Shown: positions 16,592-25,116, counted from the first letter of the stretch. The stretch: DNA of 64,000 nt from JBCDBD01 sp039184335 (GCA_039184335.1 JBCDBD010000015.1:3978-67977), one strand, 5' to 3'. Made by a program: numbers and translations. The notes: generated by a model not told the origin, from the sequence alone.

Positions 16592-17766
16592 TGAAAACAA
16601 CAACTTACAACTTCATAAAAAAAGCCGTTTTAAGCAGTCTGTTGGTACTGGCGGTAGTGATTGGTTGCGATTCATCAGATGATACCGATGGCACACCCAC
16701 AGATGATGATATGCAAATCGTTGACGATGATATGCAAACCATTGATGATGAGCCCCAAGGCCTGACCGTTGAGGAAGGTCGACAGATGCAAATAGATGAC
16801 TTGTATGACTATCAGATCGTTCCATTACTGGCCACCCATAATGTGTTGACCACAGATTTAGCCGAAGCAGCAAACAATTTCGACGCCAATACAAACACGG
16901 AAAACCTGAATGCCCTAAGAGTAATTTGGCAAACTGCCTTTTTACATTGGAAACAGCTCGAAATATACAATATAGGGGTCATACAGAGTTCATTTGCCCA
17001 CTCGCGTATTCACCAATGGCCCATCAATGTTGAATTCATTGAAGACAATATTGCGGAAGAGACTGATATAGATACCGAATTTATTACCACTGTTGGTGCT
17101 TCTTCAAAGGGTTATGGAGCATTGGAACTACTTTTATTTGAAAAAGATGAATCACAGACCATCGATAGTTTCACAGTTGGCGAAAATTTTGAAAATAGGA
17201 TGGATTACCTGACTGCACTGGCACATAACCTAAATTTAGAAGTCAATGCACTGACCGATCTGTGGGATACTTTCGAAGAGACCTTTAAAAGCAGACTGGA
17301 AACAGGTGTCAATGGAAGCCAAAACCAAATCGTAAATGGCATGATTGCAGCATTGGAAACCATTAAGCTCAGAAAATTGGGCAGTGAGGATGCCAATAAC
17401 ACCGAAGAGGATCTAGAGGCATTTTATAGCCGGAGTTCAAAAGAGGCTATTCGATCTAATCTCGTTTCACTTAAAAACACTTATGAAGGAAATTTCGACA
17501 CGGCAAGGTTTGGTTTGGAATCCTATGTGGATGAGGTATTGGATAGGCCAGACATCAATACCGCGATTTCCAACGCTTTTGTGGATGCCATAACTACCTT
17601 GGATGGTCTTTCTGGAAGTTTGGAGGATATTGTGGTCAACGATGATGCCAGTGTAGAAACCTTCAGGGCCACGATTACCACATTGATCGCTTTGTTCAAG
17701 ACTGATTTATCAAGCGCGGCCAATATTGTGGTCACATTCAACGACAATGACGGTGATTCACAGTAA
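16591..17766 (+). CDS. Imelysin-family surface lipoprotein, divergent motif
   Basis: 391 residues. ATG overlaps the preceding stop (TAATG), implying translational coupling. Lipobox at Cys 26 (AVVIGC) followed by DSSDDTDG and two VDDDMQ repeats. Imelysin signature HSRIHQWPINVEFIEDN is present, but the GxHxxE motif reads G174-Y-G-A-L-E179: His is replaced by Gly. The usual metal ligand is therefore missing, and this paralogue may bind a different form of iron or act as a scaffold. Third gene of the imelysin / di-haem / imelysin operon. Confidence 0.88.
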   Translation: MKTTTYNFIKKAVLSSLLVLAVVIGCDSSDDTDGTPTDDDMQIVDDDMQTIDDEPQGLTVEEGRQMQIDDLYDYQIVPLLATHNVLTTDLAEAANNFDANTNTENLNALRVIWQTAFLHWKQLEIYNIGVIQSSFAHSRIHQWPINVEFIEDNIAEETDIDTEFITTVGASSKGYGALELLLFEKDESQTIDSFTVGENFENRMDYLTALAHNLNLEVNALTDLWDTFEETFKSRLETGVNGSQNQIVNGMIAALETIKLRKLGSEDANNTEEDLEAFYSRSSKEAIRSNLVSLKNTYEGNFDTARFGLESYVDEVLDRPDINTAISNAFVDAITTLDGLSGSLEDIVVNDDASVETFRATITTLIALFKTDLSSAANIVVTFNDNDGDSQ

Positions 17767-17803
17767 ATTTTAATCAATCTAAATTTAAATAATTGTAAAT
17801 CAG

Positions 17804-17843
17804 TTATTTAAATTGTTTCTAAGTGTGGTTGAACTTAATTTTG
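17804..17843 (+). promoter_or_regulatory. Promoter and weaker Fur-type operator C (Cys-rich protein)
   Basis: Element at 17804-17826 with left arm TTATTTAAATT and right part TTTCTAAGTGT; only 5 of 11 positions pair, but the sequence closely follows the reverse complement of operator A. A second AT-rich copy of the half-site (AATCTAAATTTAAATAA) lies at ~17775-17791. The -7 box TAATTTTG is at 17836-17843, followed by a 24-nt leader. Confidence 0.4.
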
Positions 17844-17867
17844 TTGAGAACAAAAAAAGAAAAAGCT

Positions 17868-18113
17868 ATGCCTATTCGATTAGCCACAAATTGTACGAAC
17901 TGTACCAATTTTACAAACGAAAAGACCTGTGCCCAGCACAATATTGCAGTAAGTGAACGCCATACCTGTGATAGTTTTTCAATGAAAGATGTGTTGAAGA
18001 ACAATATGAGCTGTGGTACCTGTGCCCGATTCAACACCCCGACGTGCGCCCACCCAGCTAAGGCTGCACCTGAGATGCTTTGCTCGAGTTGGGCTCCACA
18101 AGCCGTTGCTTAA
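17868..18113 (+). CDS. Small protein with two tandem four-cysteine modules
   Basis: 81 residues from the ATG at 17868 (the frame opens earlier but the promoter lies inside that extension). Eight Cys in two repeats: C9-x2-C12-x8-C21-x12-C34 and C49-x2-C52-x7-C60-x11-C72. In each repeat an aromatic follows three residues after the second and fourth Cys (CTNF, CDSF; CARF, CSSW), and C-A-x-H follows at the third (CAQH, CAHP). No signal peptide, so it should be cytoplasmic. The spacing suggests two bound metals or Fe-S clusters, loosely like HiPIP-type C-x2-C...C...C sites, but I know no named family. It sits at the end of the + strand arm of the iron island with an operator-like promoter. Function unknown. 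Confidence 0.75.
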   Translation: MPIRLATNCTNCTNFTNEKTCAQHNIAVSERHTCDSFSMKDVLKNNMSCGTCARFNTPTCAHPAKAAPEMLCSSWAPQAVA

Positions 18114-18141
18114 GATTAGACCTGAGCTATATCGAAAGATG

Positions 18142-18164
18142 GTTGGGAGGTCTTGCCTCCCAAC
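18142..18164. terminator. Hairpin, probable terminator between convergent arms
   Basis: Perfect stem GTTGGGAGG (18142-18150) / CCTCCCAAC (18156-18164), loop TCTTG, followed by TATTTATT. The T-tract is short, so termination strength is uncertain. Confidence 0.6.
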
Positions 18165-18513
18165 TATTTATTCCCAAAATACATTCTTTTACATGTTAAC
18201 TTCCCTGTCGCGACGTGCCTTGAAATCGTAGGGAGCCCATGACATTGATTCATACCGGTTTTCTTCATTACTACCATATCGTGTTTATTTCCCAAAACAA
18301 ATCATAGTACGATTGAAAGGAGTGTTTTTTGTCAGTCGCCATACCAAGGTGAAGCCAGCCCAACAGGTTTGCATATAGCAGTCATTGAGTAGTAGAATCC
18401 ATATTTGACCATGGCACTTTATACTGTTGTTCGCTTTCAAACAACGATGACTGTAATTAAAATAGGGCCACTAGTACGAAGCAATTCTATCAATGAGTGA
18501 TAATACAGTTTCA
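18165..18513. other. Intergenic stretch between the convergent arms
   Basis: About 350 bp between the Cys-rich gene's hairpin and the stop of the TonB receptor. Short frames here (for example 18013-18231 +) are shadows or too weak. I see no gene, repeat or regulatory site; it is the 3' border of two facing transcripts. Confidence 0.5.
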
Positions 18514-20988
18514 TCAAAGTTTTAGTTGAAGGGTAGTATAAAAGGTTCTTGGTTCAGCGGGAATAATCCCGGGCCCTGGATATCCAGTAGCCCTTCTTGT
18601 AAAGAAGCTATTATCCAGTAAATTATTCACCCCAGCTTCCAGCTTTAGCTTTTTAAAAGTATAGGACATGGAAAAATCCATGATATTGTATGAAGGTATG
18701 GCCCCCTCTATACCCCGCTGGTTGTCATTCACATCTTGAGGCGCATTCGTGGCATCAGTGAATTGCTCTGCTATATAGGTATATTGCAAACTGCCCAAAA
18801 AATTTCCATAACCGAAATTAAGTCCGGTCTTTAGGTTAACTTCAGGAACAAACTCCACTTGATTGCCTTCTACATTGTTTTGTTCTGAATCGGTGTATTC
18901 TGAATCGGTCAGTGCCAAGTTTACAAAATAATTCAGTCTTACTTTTTCAAGCGAAGGAGCTATTATTTTCTTGATATTCAAATCGCCAAAGGCCTCGATA
19001 CCGTAAATGAATGCTGTACCGATATTCCCACGAAAGCGCACCACCCGGCCGGTTTCCACTTCTTCGCCTGCAGCATTGATACGGGTTTCACTCTGTAAGA
19101 TTTCGCCCAATCGGTCATCGTATAAAAGTCCAAAAGAACTTAAATCGTACGTGAATAGGTCATTGATGCGACCACGTATGCCCAAGTCAGCCGTAAAGCC
19201 ATCTTCATCAGAAATATCAGGGTCAATTTGAAATGACGGATTGACCACACGAATATCACTAAATGTGACCGATCGGTAATTTTGTGAAAAGTTTGCATAA
19301 AATTCAACTGAAGATGATAGTTTATAGGATGCCCCCAGGCCCAACAACAAAAAGTTACGTTCGAAGGTACGGTTATCAGGCACCTCTTCATTCAATAATG
19401 GGTTGCCTGCCAAGTCTAACACAATATTTTGAAAACTGCCCTCACTTTCCGTTTTGATATATTCAAACCGAAATCCCGGAGTGAGTGAAAATCTATTGGA
19501 AATGGTAAAGATATTTTCACCAAATACGGCCCAATTCAAATTGGGAAACTCAAACTCTGATTGTCGTTCATAATTTGGGAATTCATCATCGGCAAAGGTA
19601 AAATCAGGATTACTTGACGTACTACCAGGGCCCTGGCGCTGATCATTATCAGTCTGATAATATTTTGTTCCTATCAGAAATACGGCATCTTTATCAAGAA
19701 AGGAATATCTGGTCAGCAATCGAGCCTCTGCGCCCCAATTGGTAAAATTGTCTACCAACAATTCACGAGGTGCATTAGGGTCATCAGGCTGGGATACGCG
19801 ATTGGTACGAAAGCCCAAAGCCTTTCTAGAGGCATCCAGTGTGAATAGGTTAAGGCTAAAATCGGTTTTTGGCGAAAAGCTATGGTCCAACCGTAGGGAA
19901 AACAATTTCCAATCCACACTGAACCAGTTTCTATCACGATTACTGAAATCAGGATTTTCCAGAAATTGTGCATCAGTCAAGCCACCAGGTTGTTTTGCTA
20001 AATAGTTCAACAACGTTGCTTCAAAAGATAATTTGGTGCTGTCGCTCAACCAGTACGCAAAATGGCCAAAATAGTTTCGGCTATTGTAGACAGAATTAGG
20101 TCGAAAACCACTTCCCTCCTTATAATTGAAATACGTGTAGTAACTAAAGTCACCAACCGTTCCCGAAAGACTGTTAAAACTAGTGAACAGGTCATAGGAT
20201 CCCACGGTTTGCCGAGAAATCAACTCTATTTTTTTATTGGGGCTGGGTGGTTTGAACTTAAAATTGATCAGCCCCCCAAACTGGGGGCCGTATTGTAAGG
20301 ATGCTGCGCCACGTACCACCTGAATCTGGGCAAGTGCCTCTGCGGGAGGGGTATAATAGCTTTCAGGATATCCCAAGGCATCGGCACTAATATCATACCC
20401 GTTTTGCCGTACGTTGAAGTTGGCCGTTCTGTTGGGGTCTAAGCCCCTACCCCCTATGTTCAATTGAAGTCCGGCATCACCGTAATCAAATATGTTCAGC
20501 CCTACCACTTGATTGTAGATTTGACGTGGATTGTTGGCCGCCAGATTGGCCGTGATATTTTCCATTAAGACCACCTCGCTCTTTTTACCTGCATAAATGG
20601 CAGTACCTTCGACCGTCTTCAGCTTTTGAAGCGCAAAAACCTTTTCGCGTTCTTGACGCAACACCACTTCGGGAAGCTGTTCGCCCAATGGCTCTAGTTG
20701 AATGTTCAGTACTGTATTGGTATCAAGCACCAAACGCTGTTCAAAAACCTGGTATTCATAGGCAAAGACCACCAGACTGTACTGTCCAGATGGAATGTCT
20801 TGAAAAACAAAATTTCCTGTTTGTGAAGTATTGGCCAACTGTCCTATTTCCCTAAGGTATACCTCTGCATTGGAGACCCCGGCTCCTTCAACTGTTGCAA
20901 TTGTACCTGAAAAGGTCAGCTGCGCCTTAACGAAAGAGGTAAGCATCAAAAAGGCCAATGCCCACTTAAATTCCTTTGATCGCATCAT
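18514..20988 (-). CDS. TonB-dependent outer-membrane receptor (FecA-like)
   Basis: 824 residues. Signal peptide to ~22 (SFVKA-Q). N-terminal carboxypeptidase-regulatory-like beta-sandwich ~25-105 (FSGTIATVEGAGVSNAEVYL, then TGNFVFQDIPSGQYSL). Plug domain ~140-250 with NIGGRGLDPNRTANFNVRQNG and IQVVRGAASLQYGPQFGGLINF; then a 22-strand-type barrel to the C-terminus. It imports a ferric compound through the outer membrane using TonB energy. Its start overlaps the end of the HTTM gene by 23 bp, and imelysin and DUF4856 genes lie upstream in the same - strand operon, so it is likely the importer for whatever those lipoproteins collect. Confidence 0.93.
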   Translation of the reverse strand: MMRSKEFKWALAFLMLTSFVKAQLTFSGTIATVEGAGVSNAEVYLREIGQLANTSQTGNFVFQDIPSGQYSLVVFAYEYQVFEQRLVLDTNTVLNIQLEPLGEQLPEVVLRQEREKVFALQKLKTVEGTAIYAGKKSEVVLMENITANLAANNPRQIYNQVVGLNIFDYGDAGLQLNIGGRGLDPNRTANFNVRQNGYDISADALGYPESYYTPPAEALAQIQVVRGAASLQYGPQFGGLINFKFKPPSPNKKIELISRQTVGSYDLFTSFNSLSGTVGDFSYYTYFNYKEGSGFRPNSVYNSRNYFGHFAYWLSDSTKLSFEATLLNYLAKQPGGLTDAQFLENPDFSNRDRNWFSVDWKLFSLRLDHSFSPKTDFSLNLFTLDASRKALGFRTNRVSQPDDPNAPRELLVDNFTNWGAEARLLTRYSFLDKDAVFLIGTKYYQTDNDQRQGPGSTSSNPDFTFADDEFPNYERQSEFEFPNLNWAVFGENIFTISNRFSLTPGFRFEYIKTESEGSFQNIVLDLAGNPLLNEEVPDNRTFERNFLLLGLGASYKLSSSVEFYANFSQNYRSVTFSDIRVVNPSFQIDPDISDEDGFTADLGIRGRINDLFTYDLSSFGLLYDDRLGEILQSETRINAAGEEVETGRVVRFRGNIGTAFIYGIEAFGDLNIKKIIAPSLEKVRLNYFVNLALTDSEYTDSEQNNVEGNQVEFVPEVNLKTGLNFGYGNFLGSLQYTYIAEQFTDATNAPQDVNDNQRGIEGAIPSYNIMDFSMSYTFKKLKLEAGVNNLLDNSFFTRRATGYPGPGIIPAEPRTFYTTLQLKL

Positions 20989-22333
20989 TAAACGGTAATA
21001 TCCAATTTTTGGGTTTAAATGATTCTTTTTCTTGGGTCAAATCAACTTGGGGATCAATATAGGCCTTGCTCAACCGCCCGTTCAGGGCCACATAGCTTTC
21101 GACGTAAATGGCCAGGTTCTGATGGCCTTGGCTTTCGAAATGTGATTTTAAAAAATGGGCATATTCCAGAATAAAATCGGGTTGGTAGCTCATTTGTTTT
21201 TCCTGAAATGGGGTTAGAAAATCCGTGTTGTCCACATAAAACCATTTGCCCGATACACGGTCGACAATTTTAAACTGGGCATATCCAGATTTCTCCATCA
21301 ACATTACCCGCCATGAAAACCGATACCCTTCCTCTGTCCAAAAAAGTTCGCCGGGATAGAGTAAATACCGCCATGGAAAAAGGAGCTGTACCATAAAAAA
21401 CAAAACCAAAATGCCGTATTTAAGTTTCAGGCCTGCATATTTTATTTCTTGATATACCCTTCCAGTATCAAAAATGGATTTGTCGATATAGGGAAGTCGG
21501 GAAATAAACCTTAAAATGCCATGATGGATTTTTGGGTCAAAGAAAATAAGGGAGGCTGCGATCATGATATAGGGGAACATCCCTATATTGAACAATACCC
21601 GGGTCATGATATGAAATACAACCACAAAGAAAAAAGCAACCCAACGGGTGGGTTGATATAGCAATAAAAAAGGGATGGTCAAATCATAGAGGGCACCAAA
21701 CCAACTGAAAGTATAGTGCACCCATTCTTTCCCCAATAGCCTACCTATCAAGGGCAAATCAAACTTAGACGGAAGCCAAATCTTCAATGGCATCGCATCA
21801 AGCAGCCAATCTGAATTCAATTTGGCCAACCCCGCATATAAATATACTGTGGCCAACAGCAATTTGATCACATTGATGTTCCAACTCGGAATATATTGAA
21901 ACCTTGATTTAGGATGTAACTTGGCATCTATGGAAAAATACGCATTAGCCGGAAGAAAAATCATCAAAAAGGAAAGGATGCTTATAAAGTAATAGTGGTT
22001 CAAATAGGTGGTCTTGTCCATCAACTCGATATAGGTGAACGTCAAAAAGAAGGTGACAATGGCCATACGGTACCGATAGCCCAAAGCCACAAAAAGTGAA
22101 GCCAATCCACAGACAATGAACAACAAGTAGGTCCAGTTACCGATGGGCTTTACCCATTCAAAACCATAATAGGAAAAATGAAACTTGGGTTCAAGATACA
22201 AGGTCTCGATCCAACCGTAAGACCAAAAACGAATCATGCTCCAAAGCATGATTACACCAAAAAAAATACGAAAGACCGCCAAAGGGGCGGCCTCGTGAGG
22301 TTCATGGATATATTTTTTCAAATAAGGTAGCAT
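20966..22333 (-). CDS. HTTM / vitamin K-dependent gamma-carboxylase-like membrane protein
   Basis: 455 residues with about eight hydrophobic segments in the first 320 and a soluble C-terminal domain. Strong local likeness to gamma-glutamyl carboxylase (GGCX): M105-D-K-T-T-Y-L-N-H113 resembles the DKTSWNNH region, and YLYAGLAK171LNSDWL resembles the active-site-base segment with Lys. These two residues (His 113, Lys 171) correspond by position to the human catalytic His and Lys. The family carboxylates Glu or does related quinol-dependent chemistry. Its stop and the next ATG overlap (23 bp) and its start abuts the imelysin stop, so it is embedded in the iron operon. The target is unknown. Confidence 0.82.
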   Translation of the reverse strand: MLPYLKKYIHEPHEAAPLAVFRIFFGVIMLWSMIRFWSYGWIETLYLEPKFHFSYYGFEWVKPIGNWTYLLFIVCGLASLFVALGYRYRMAIVTFFLTFTYIELMDKTTYLNHYYFISILSFLMIFLPANAYFSIDAKLHPKSRFQYIPSWNINVIKLLLATVYLYAGLAKLNSDWLLDAMPLKIWLPSKFDLPLIGRLLGKEWVHYTFSWFGALYDLTIPFLLLYQPTRWVAFFFVVVFHIMTRVLFNIGMFPYIMIAASLIFFDPKIHHGILRFISRLPYIDKSIFDTGRVYQEIKYAGLKLKYGILVLFFMVQLLFPWRYLLYPGELFWTEEGYRFSWRVMLMEKSGYAQFKIVDRVSGKWFYVDNTDFLTPFQEKQMSYQPDFILEYAHFLKSHFESQGHQNLAIYVESYVALNGRLSKAYIDPQVDLTQEKESFKPKNWILPFNDAIKGI

Positions 22334-23503
22334 TTAATCCCCATCTGCATCCACAAAGTCAATCGCAATGCTCATGGCAGAGACCATATCGACCTTCAAC
22401 AAGGGTACAGCGCGTTGTACTTCATCGTAGGCCAACAACATGTTTGTAGGCGGACTGTTCTCTTCTATTTCAACTTTAAATGCATTTAGGCCACCTACCA
22501 TATTACGCGCTGTGTTGAACTGGTCATTGATCAGTTCATCCAATGGAGTACCATCTTTGACCGTATTCAAATCTTGAAGGTATGATGCCAAACTTTCACC
22601 AACCGTAGCAGAACCAAAATGCTTGCCATTAAAAAAGTCTTGTACGGCATCCAGTCCTTCTTCAAAAAGATCATTACTGATACCCACACTGTAAAAAGCT
22701 TCAATGGTGTTAGACGCTGTAGTACCCGTAAAAACCCCCAGGGGAATGCCCATTTTACCAGCCCTTAAAAACTTTTCGTAATAAAAGATGAAATCATTCA
22801 CATAGCGGTCTACCGAAGCGGTAGCAGAGGAACCGTCATTGGCCACAAAGGTATCTCGATACCCATTTTGCCATGCGTCACGAACAGCGGCAACCCTAGA
22901 ATCAATATCACTTATCACATCCTCAAAGTACATGGTATATGCATCACCAGTTGTCGCATCGGTGAAAACGGCCAAAACTTCAGCATCCGATTCCGCTATA
23001 CCATTCAACAAATAATCAAGGGCAGGAAAACCCTTTGAATCCCTATTTGAAGGAAGGTCAAAGTTATACGAACCGCTCGCAATATGACTTTCAATTAAAT
23101 CAGAATCCGTTGGATAGGTGTTGATGTTCAATCGGAGCCCATCATCCTCTGCGGGACCAATCTCAAATAGGGATACGTGTTGCCAACTTTTGTAAGCTTC
23201 AAGCCACGCTTCCCTAAGGCTTGATAAATTATCTTGGTTGCGGTCTGCTTTAAAGGTATCGAAAGTGGTTTGTAGCAAGCCCGAGGCATCCAAAAAAGCA
23301 TTGTATGAGGGTACGATGATATTATCTGCCCAATTGGCCAACATTACACCACGGTCAAAAGTTACCGACGAACCGTCATCGTCTGTAATCGTAACATCGT
23401 CATCCGTTATTGTCCCAGAATCATCGTCACTGTCACTATCATCAGAACTACATGCCCATAACCCCAATAATAGAAATACATAGACATACCATTTTTTTTT
23501 CAT
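22334..23503 (-). CDS. Imelysin-family surface lipoprotein, divergent motif
   Basis: 389 residues. Lipobox Cys 18 (LLLGLWAC) followed by SSDDSDSDDDSG and further TITDDD repeats. Imelysin-like domain: REAWLEAYKSWQHVSLFEIGP in the first helices, then G158-F-P-A-L-D163 in KGFPALDYLLNG where the canonical protein has GxHxxE; His is replaced by Pro and Glu by Asp. No gap to the HTTM gene that follows. It is the second gene of the DUF4856 / imelysin / HTTM / receptor operon and is separated from DUF4856 by a strong hairpin. Confidence 0.87.
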   Translation of the reverse strand: MKKKWYVYVFLLLGLWACSSDDSDSDDDSGTITDDDVTITDDDGSSVTFDRGVMLANWADNIIVPSYNAFLDASGLLQTTFDTFKADRNQDNLSSLREAWLEAYKSWQHVSLFEIGPAEDDGLRLNINTYPTDSDLIESHIASGSYNFDLPSNRDSKGFPALDYLLNGIAESDAEVLAVFTDATTGDAYTMYFEDVISDIDSRVAAVRDAWQNGYRDTFVANDGSSATASVDRYVNDFIFYYEKFLRAGKMGIPLGVFTGTTASNTIEAFYSVGISNDLFEEGLDAVQDFFNGKHFGSATVGESLASYLQDLNTVKDGTPLDELINDQFNTARNMVGGLNAFKVEIEENSPPTNMLLAYDEVQRAVPLLKVDMVSAMSIAIDFVDADGD

Positions 23504-23547
23504 TGAGCAATTTTTAAAGTTGTATCAAATGTAATCTTAAATATGTT

Positions 23548-23584
23548 AAAAGTGGGCACTCGCTATCGCGAAATGCCCACTTTT
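23548..23584. terminator. Strong hairpin between DUF4856 and imelysin genes
   Basis: Perfect 11-bp stem AAAAGTGGGCA (23548-23558) / TGCCCACTTTT (23574-23584), 15-base loop that itself can fold (CGC...GCG). Symmetric A/T flanks. On the - strand it lies 42 bp after the DUF4856 stop and 45 bp before the imelysin start; probable partial terminator. Confidence 0.75.
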
Positions 23585-23625
23585 ACTTCTACTTTACTAT
23601 TTTAAAAAGATTCACTTTAGAAATC

Positions 23626-25029
23626 TTAGTTATTGCTATCAGCAGCATCGGCCACAGTGAAATCAAACTTCGCGGCAATCGCCTCTGAAACCATATCCAA
23701 CGATGCAGGGGTAACATTCCAGAATCCATTGGTATTGTCGGTATAGATTTGATCGATAAAATCCAATACTTCCATTCTGGTAAAGTAGGCATCTTCAGCA
23801 CCTGGTCTTCGGGTAAATTGTAAGCTGTATATAAAGCCAAATCCTTCTGAAAGATCATGGAAAATATCACCTGGTTCTCCAACCGCTTCAATTTTTGTTT
23901 TCCCCGCTTGAAGATAAAATACCGCTCTAACCGCGATAACTTTTGCTATTTCAGCTCTCAGTATATCGGCTTGCGCATCACGCTCATCGTAGTCTTTATT
24001 TACAATAGCTGTTCTTCCCGCTTTGTACGCATCAAAAATTTCTTGGGCGATACCGGTAAACGTAGGATCGTTGTCGACCCTTTTGATATATTTTGCCAAA
24101 AATTCATCTACAGCATCCAAGGCATCCACATCAGCTACCGGATTTTCGGTATCTGCTACTACTCCAAAAGCATAGCCATAAGCCTCATCCCAATCGTGCT
24201 CCATATCAGTGTATGTCTTACCCTCTACAATGACTTCATCATCATTTTCTTGCTCAAACTGTGCAAGTTGGTTGGGACTGGTATAGTTGTTTAAAATTTG
24301 ATCGCCCACGAAAGCACCTATCAAACCTTTGATCCATGCTTGATCTAGTTCTAAACCACTACCATTTACATAGCGCGTTGAGGAACCGTCGGGCAATTGC
24401 CCTGCGCTACCTTCGGTAGCTACTTCGTTCCAATTAGGGAAAACATCATTCACCTGCGCTGCAATATACGCGTCAAAATCTGCGCGTACTTCTGCTTGAA
24501 CTACCGGTTCGTTTGAAAAATAGTCGAATGAAGCTGCAGTCTTACTTTTTACATTTTTGTCCGATGCGTTCAAGTCTGGGTCAGAAAAATTGTCGGTACC
24601 CTCGACATGCGCAAACATGGCCTGTATCTGTTCGTTGGTGGACGAAGGGTCTCGGAGCGCATCAATAATTTCATTGGCCATCAACAAACGGGTAGTCTGG
24701 CCACTAAAGCTGACTGTAGAAGCACCGTCCCTTTCAAAAACGTAGGTCGTGGGAATATCGATACCTGTGGTACATGGCTCACAAGCGCTTCCCCCACAAT
24801 CAACACCTTCTTCATCGCCATTCTGAATGCCATCATCACAGGTGGCAGCCACTTCACAAGGTTCGCAACTGCCTCCGCAGTCCACTCCCGTTTCATCACC
24901 ATTTTGCACACCATCATCACAGGTGGCAACCGCTTGCATATCGTCATCAACGGCATCATCATCATCGGAACAGGCCACGAAAAATGAAACTGCTAAAAAT
25001 AACGTTAGAAAAGATTTTAAAGTTCTCAT
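23626..25029 (-). CDS. DUF4856 surface lipoprotein with twin Cys-rich repeats
   Basis: 467 residues. Lipobox Cys 20 (VSFFVAC) followed by SDDDDAVDDD. Residues 35-58 and 62-86 are two near-identical Cys-rich repeats (see separate entry). The rest (~88-467) is the DUF4856 domain, beginning at TTYVFERDGASTVSFSGQT and containing MANEIIDALR, WIKGLIGAFVGDQIL, EHDWDEAYGYAFG and LSEGFGFIYSLQF. The helical, lipoprotein architecture and gene position mirror imelysins, and a related metal-capture role is inferred. First gene of the - strand operon, under operator D. Confidence 0.85.
   Translation of the reverse strand: MRTLKSFLTLFLAVSFFVACSDDDDAVDDDMQAVATCDDGVQNGDETGVDCGGSCEPCEVAATCDDGIQNGDEEGVDCGGSACEPCTTGIDIPTTYVFERDGASTVSFSGQTTRLLMANEIIDALRDPSSTNEQIQAMFAHVEGTDNFSDPDLNASDKNVKSKTAASFDYFSNEPVVQAEVRADFDAYIAAQVNDVFPNWNEVATEGSAGQLPDGSSTRYVNGSGLELDQAWIKGLIGAFVGDQILNNYTSPNQLAQFEQENDDEVIVEGKTYTDMEHDWDEAYGYAFGVVADTENPVADVDALDAVDEFLAKYIKRVDNDPTFTGIAQEIFDAYKAGRTAIVNKDYDERDAQADILRAEIAKVIAVRAVFYLQAGKTKIEAVGEPGDIFHDLSEGFGFIYSLQFTRRPGAEDAYFTRMEVLDFIDQIYTDNTNGFWNVTPASLDMVSEAIAAKFDFTVADAADSNN
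24772..24927 (-). repeat. Tandem Cys-rich repeat inside DUF4856 gene
   Basis: Two copies of a ~24-residue unit with pattern C-D-D-G-x-Q-N-G-D-E-x-G-V-D-C-G-G-S-(A)-C-E-P-C, joined by EVA. Each has four Cys. Together with the downstream domain it forms a linker-like stalk near the lipid anchor. Similar units occur in other flavobacterial surface proteins. Confidence 0.8.
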
Positions 25030-25093
25030 GTTCAGTATTTTTGTTTAAAAATTTGTTCGCGAATTTAAATACCAAAAGATTATCAACAAAATA

Positions 25094-25116
25094 TTATTTA
25101 AAATTATTCTAAATTA
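25094..25116 (-). promoter_or_regulatory. Fur-type operator D (DUF4856 operon)
   Basis: Arms TTATTTAAAAT and ATTCTAAATTA around one base, 9 of 11 paired; it lies 65 bp upstream of the DUF4856 ATG. The -7 box is less clear than elsewhere (TATTTTG directly adjacent, or ATCTTTTG further down on the - strand). The rest of the 348-bp divergent spacer 25030-25377 shows no gene. Confidence 0.6.

Noticed and set aside
24607..25112. His-rich + strand frames opposite the DUF4856 gene, resembling metal-binding His-rich proteins
   Set aside because: The His runs are the reverse complement of GAT/GAC Asp codons in the acidic tail and Cys repeats.
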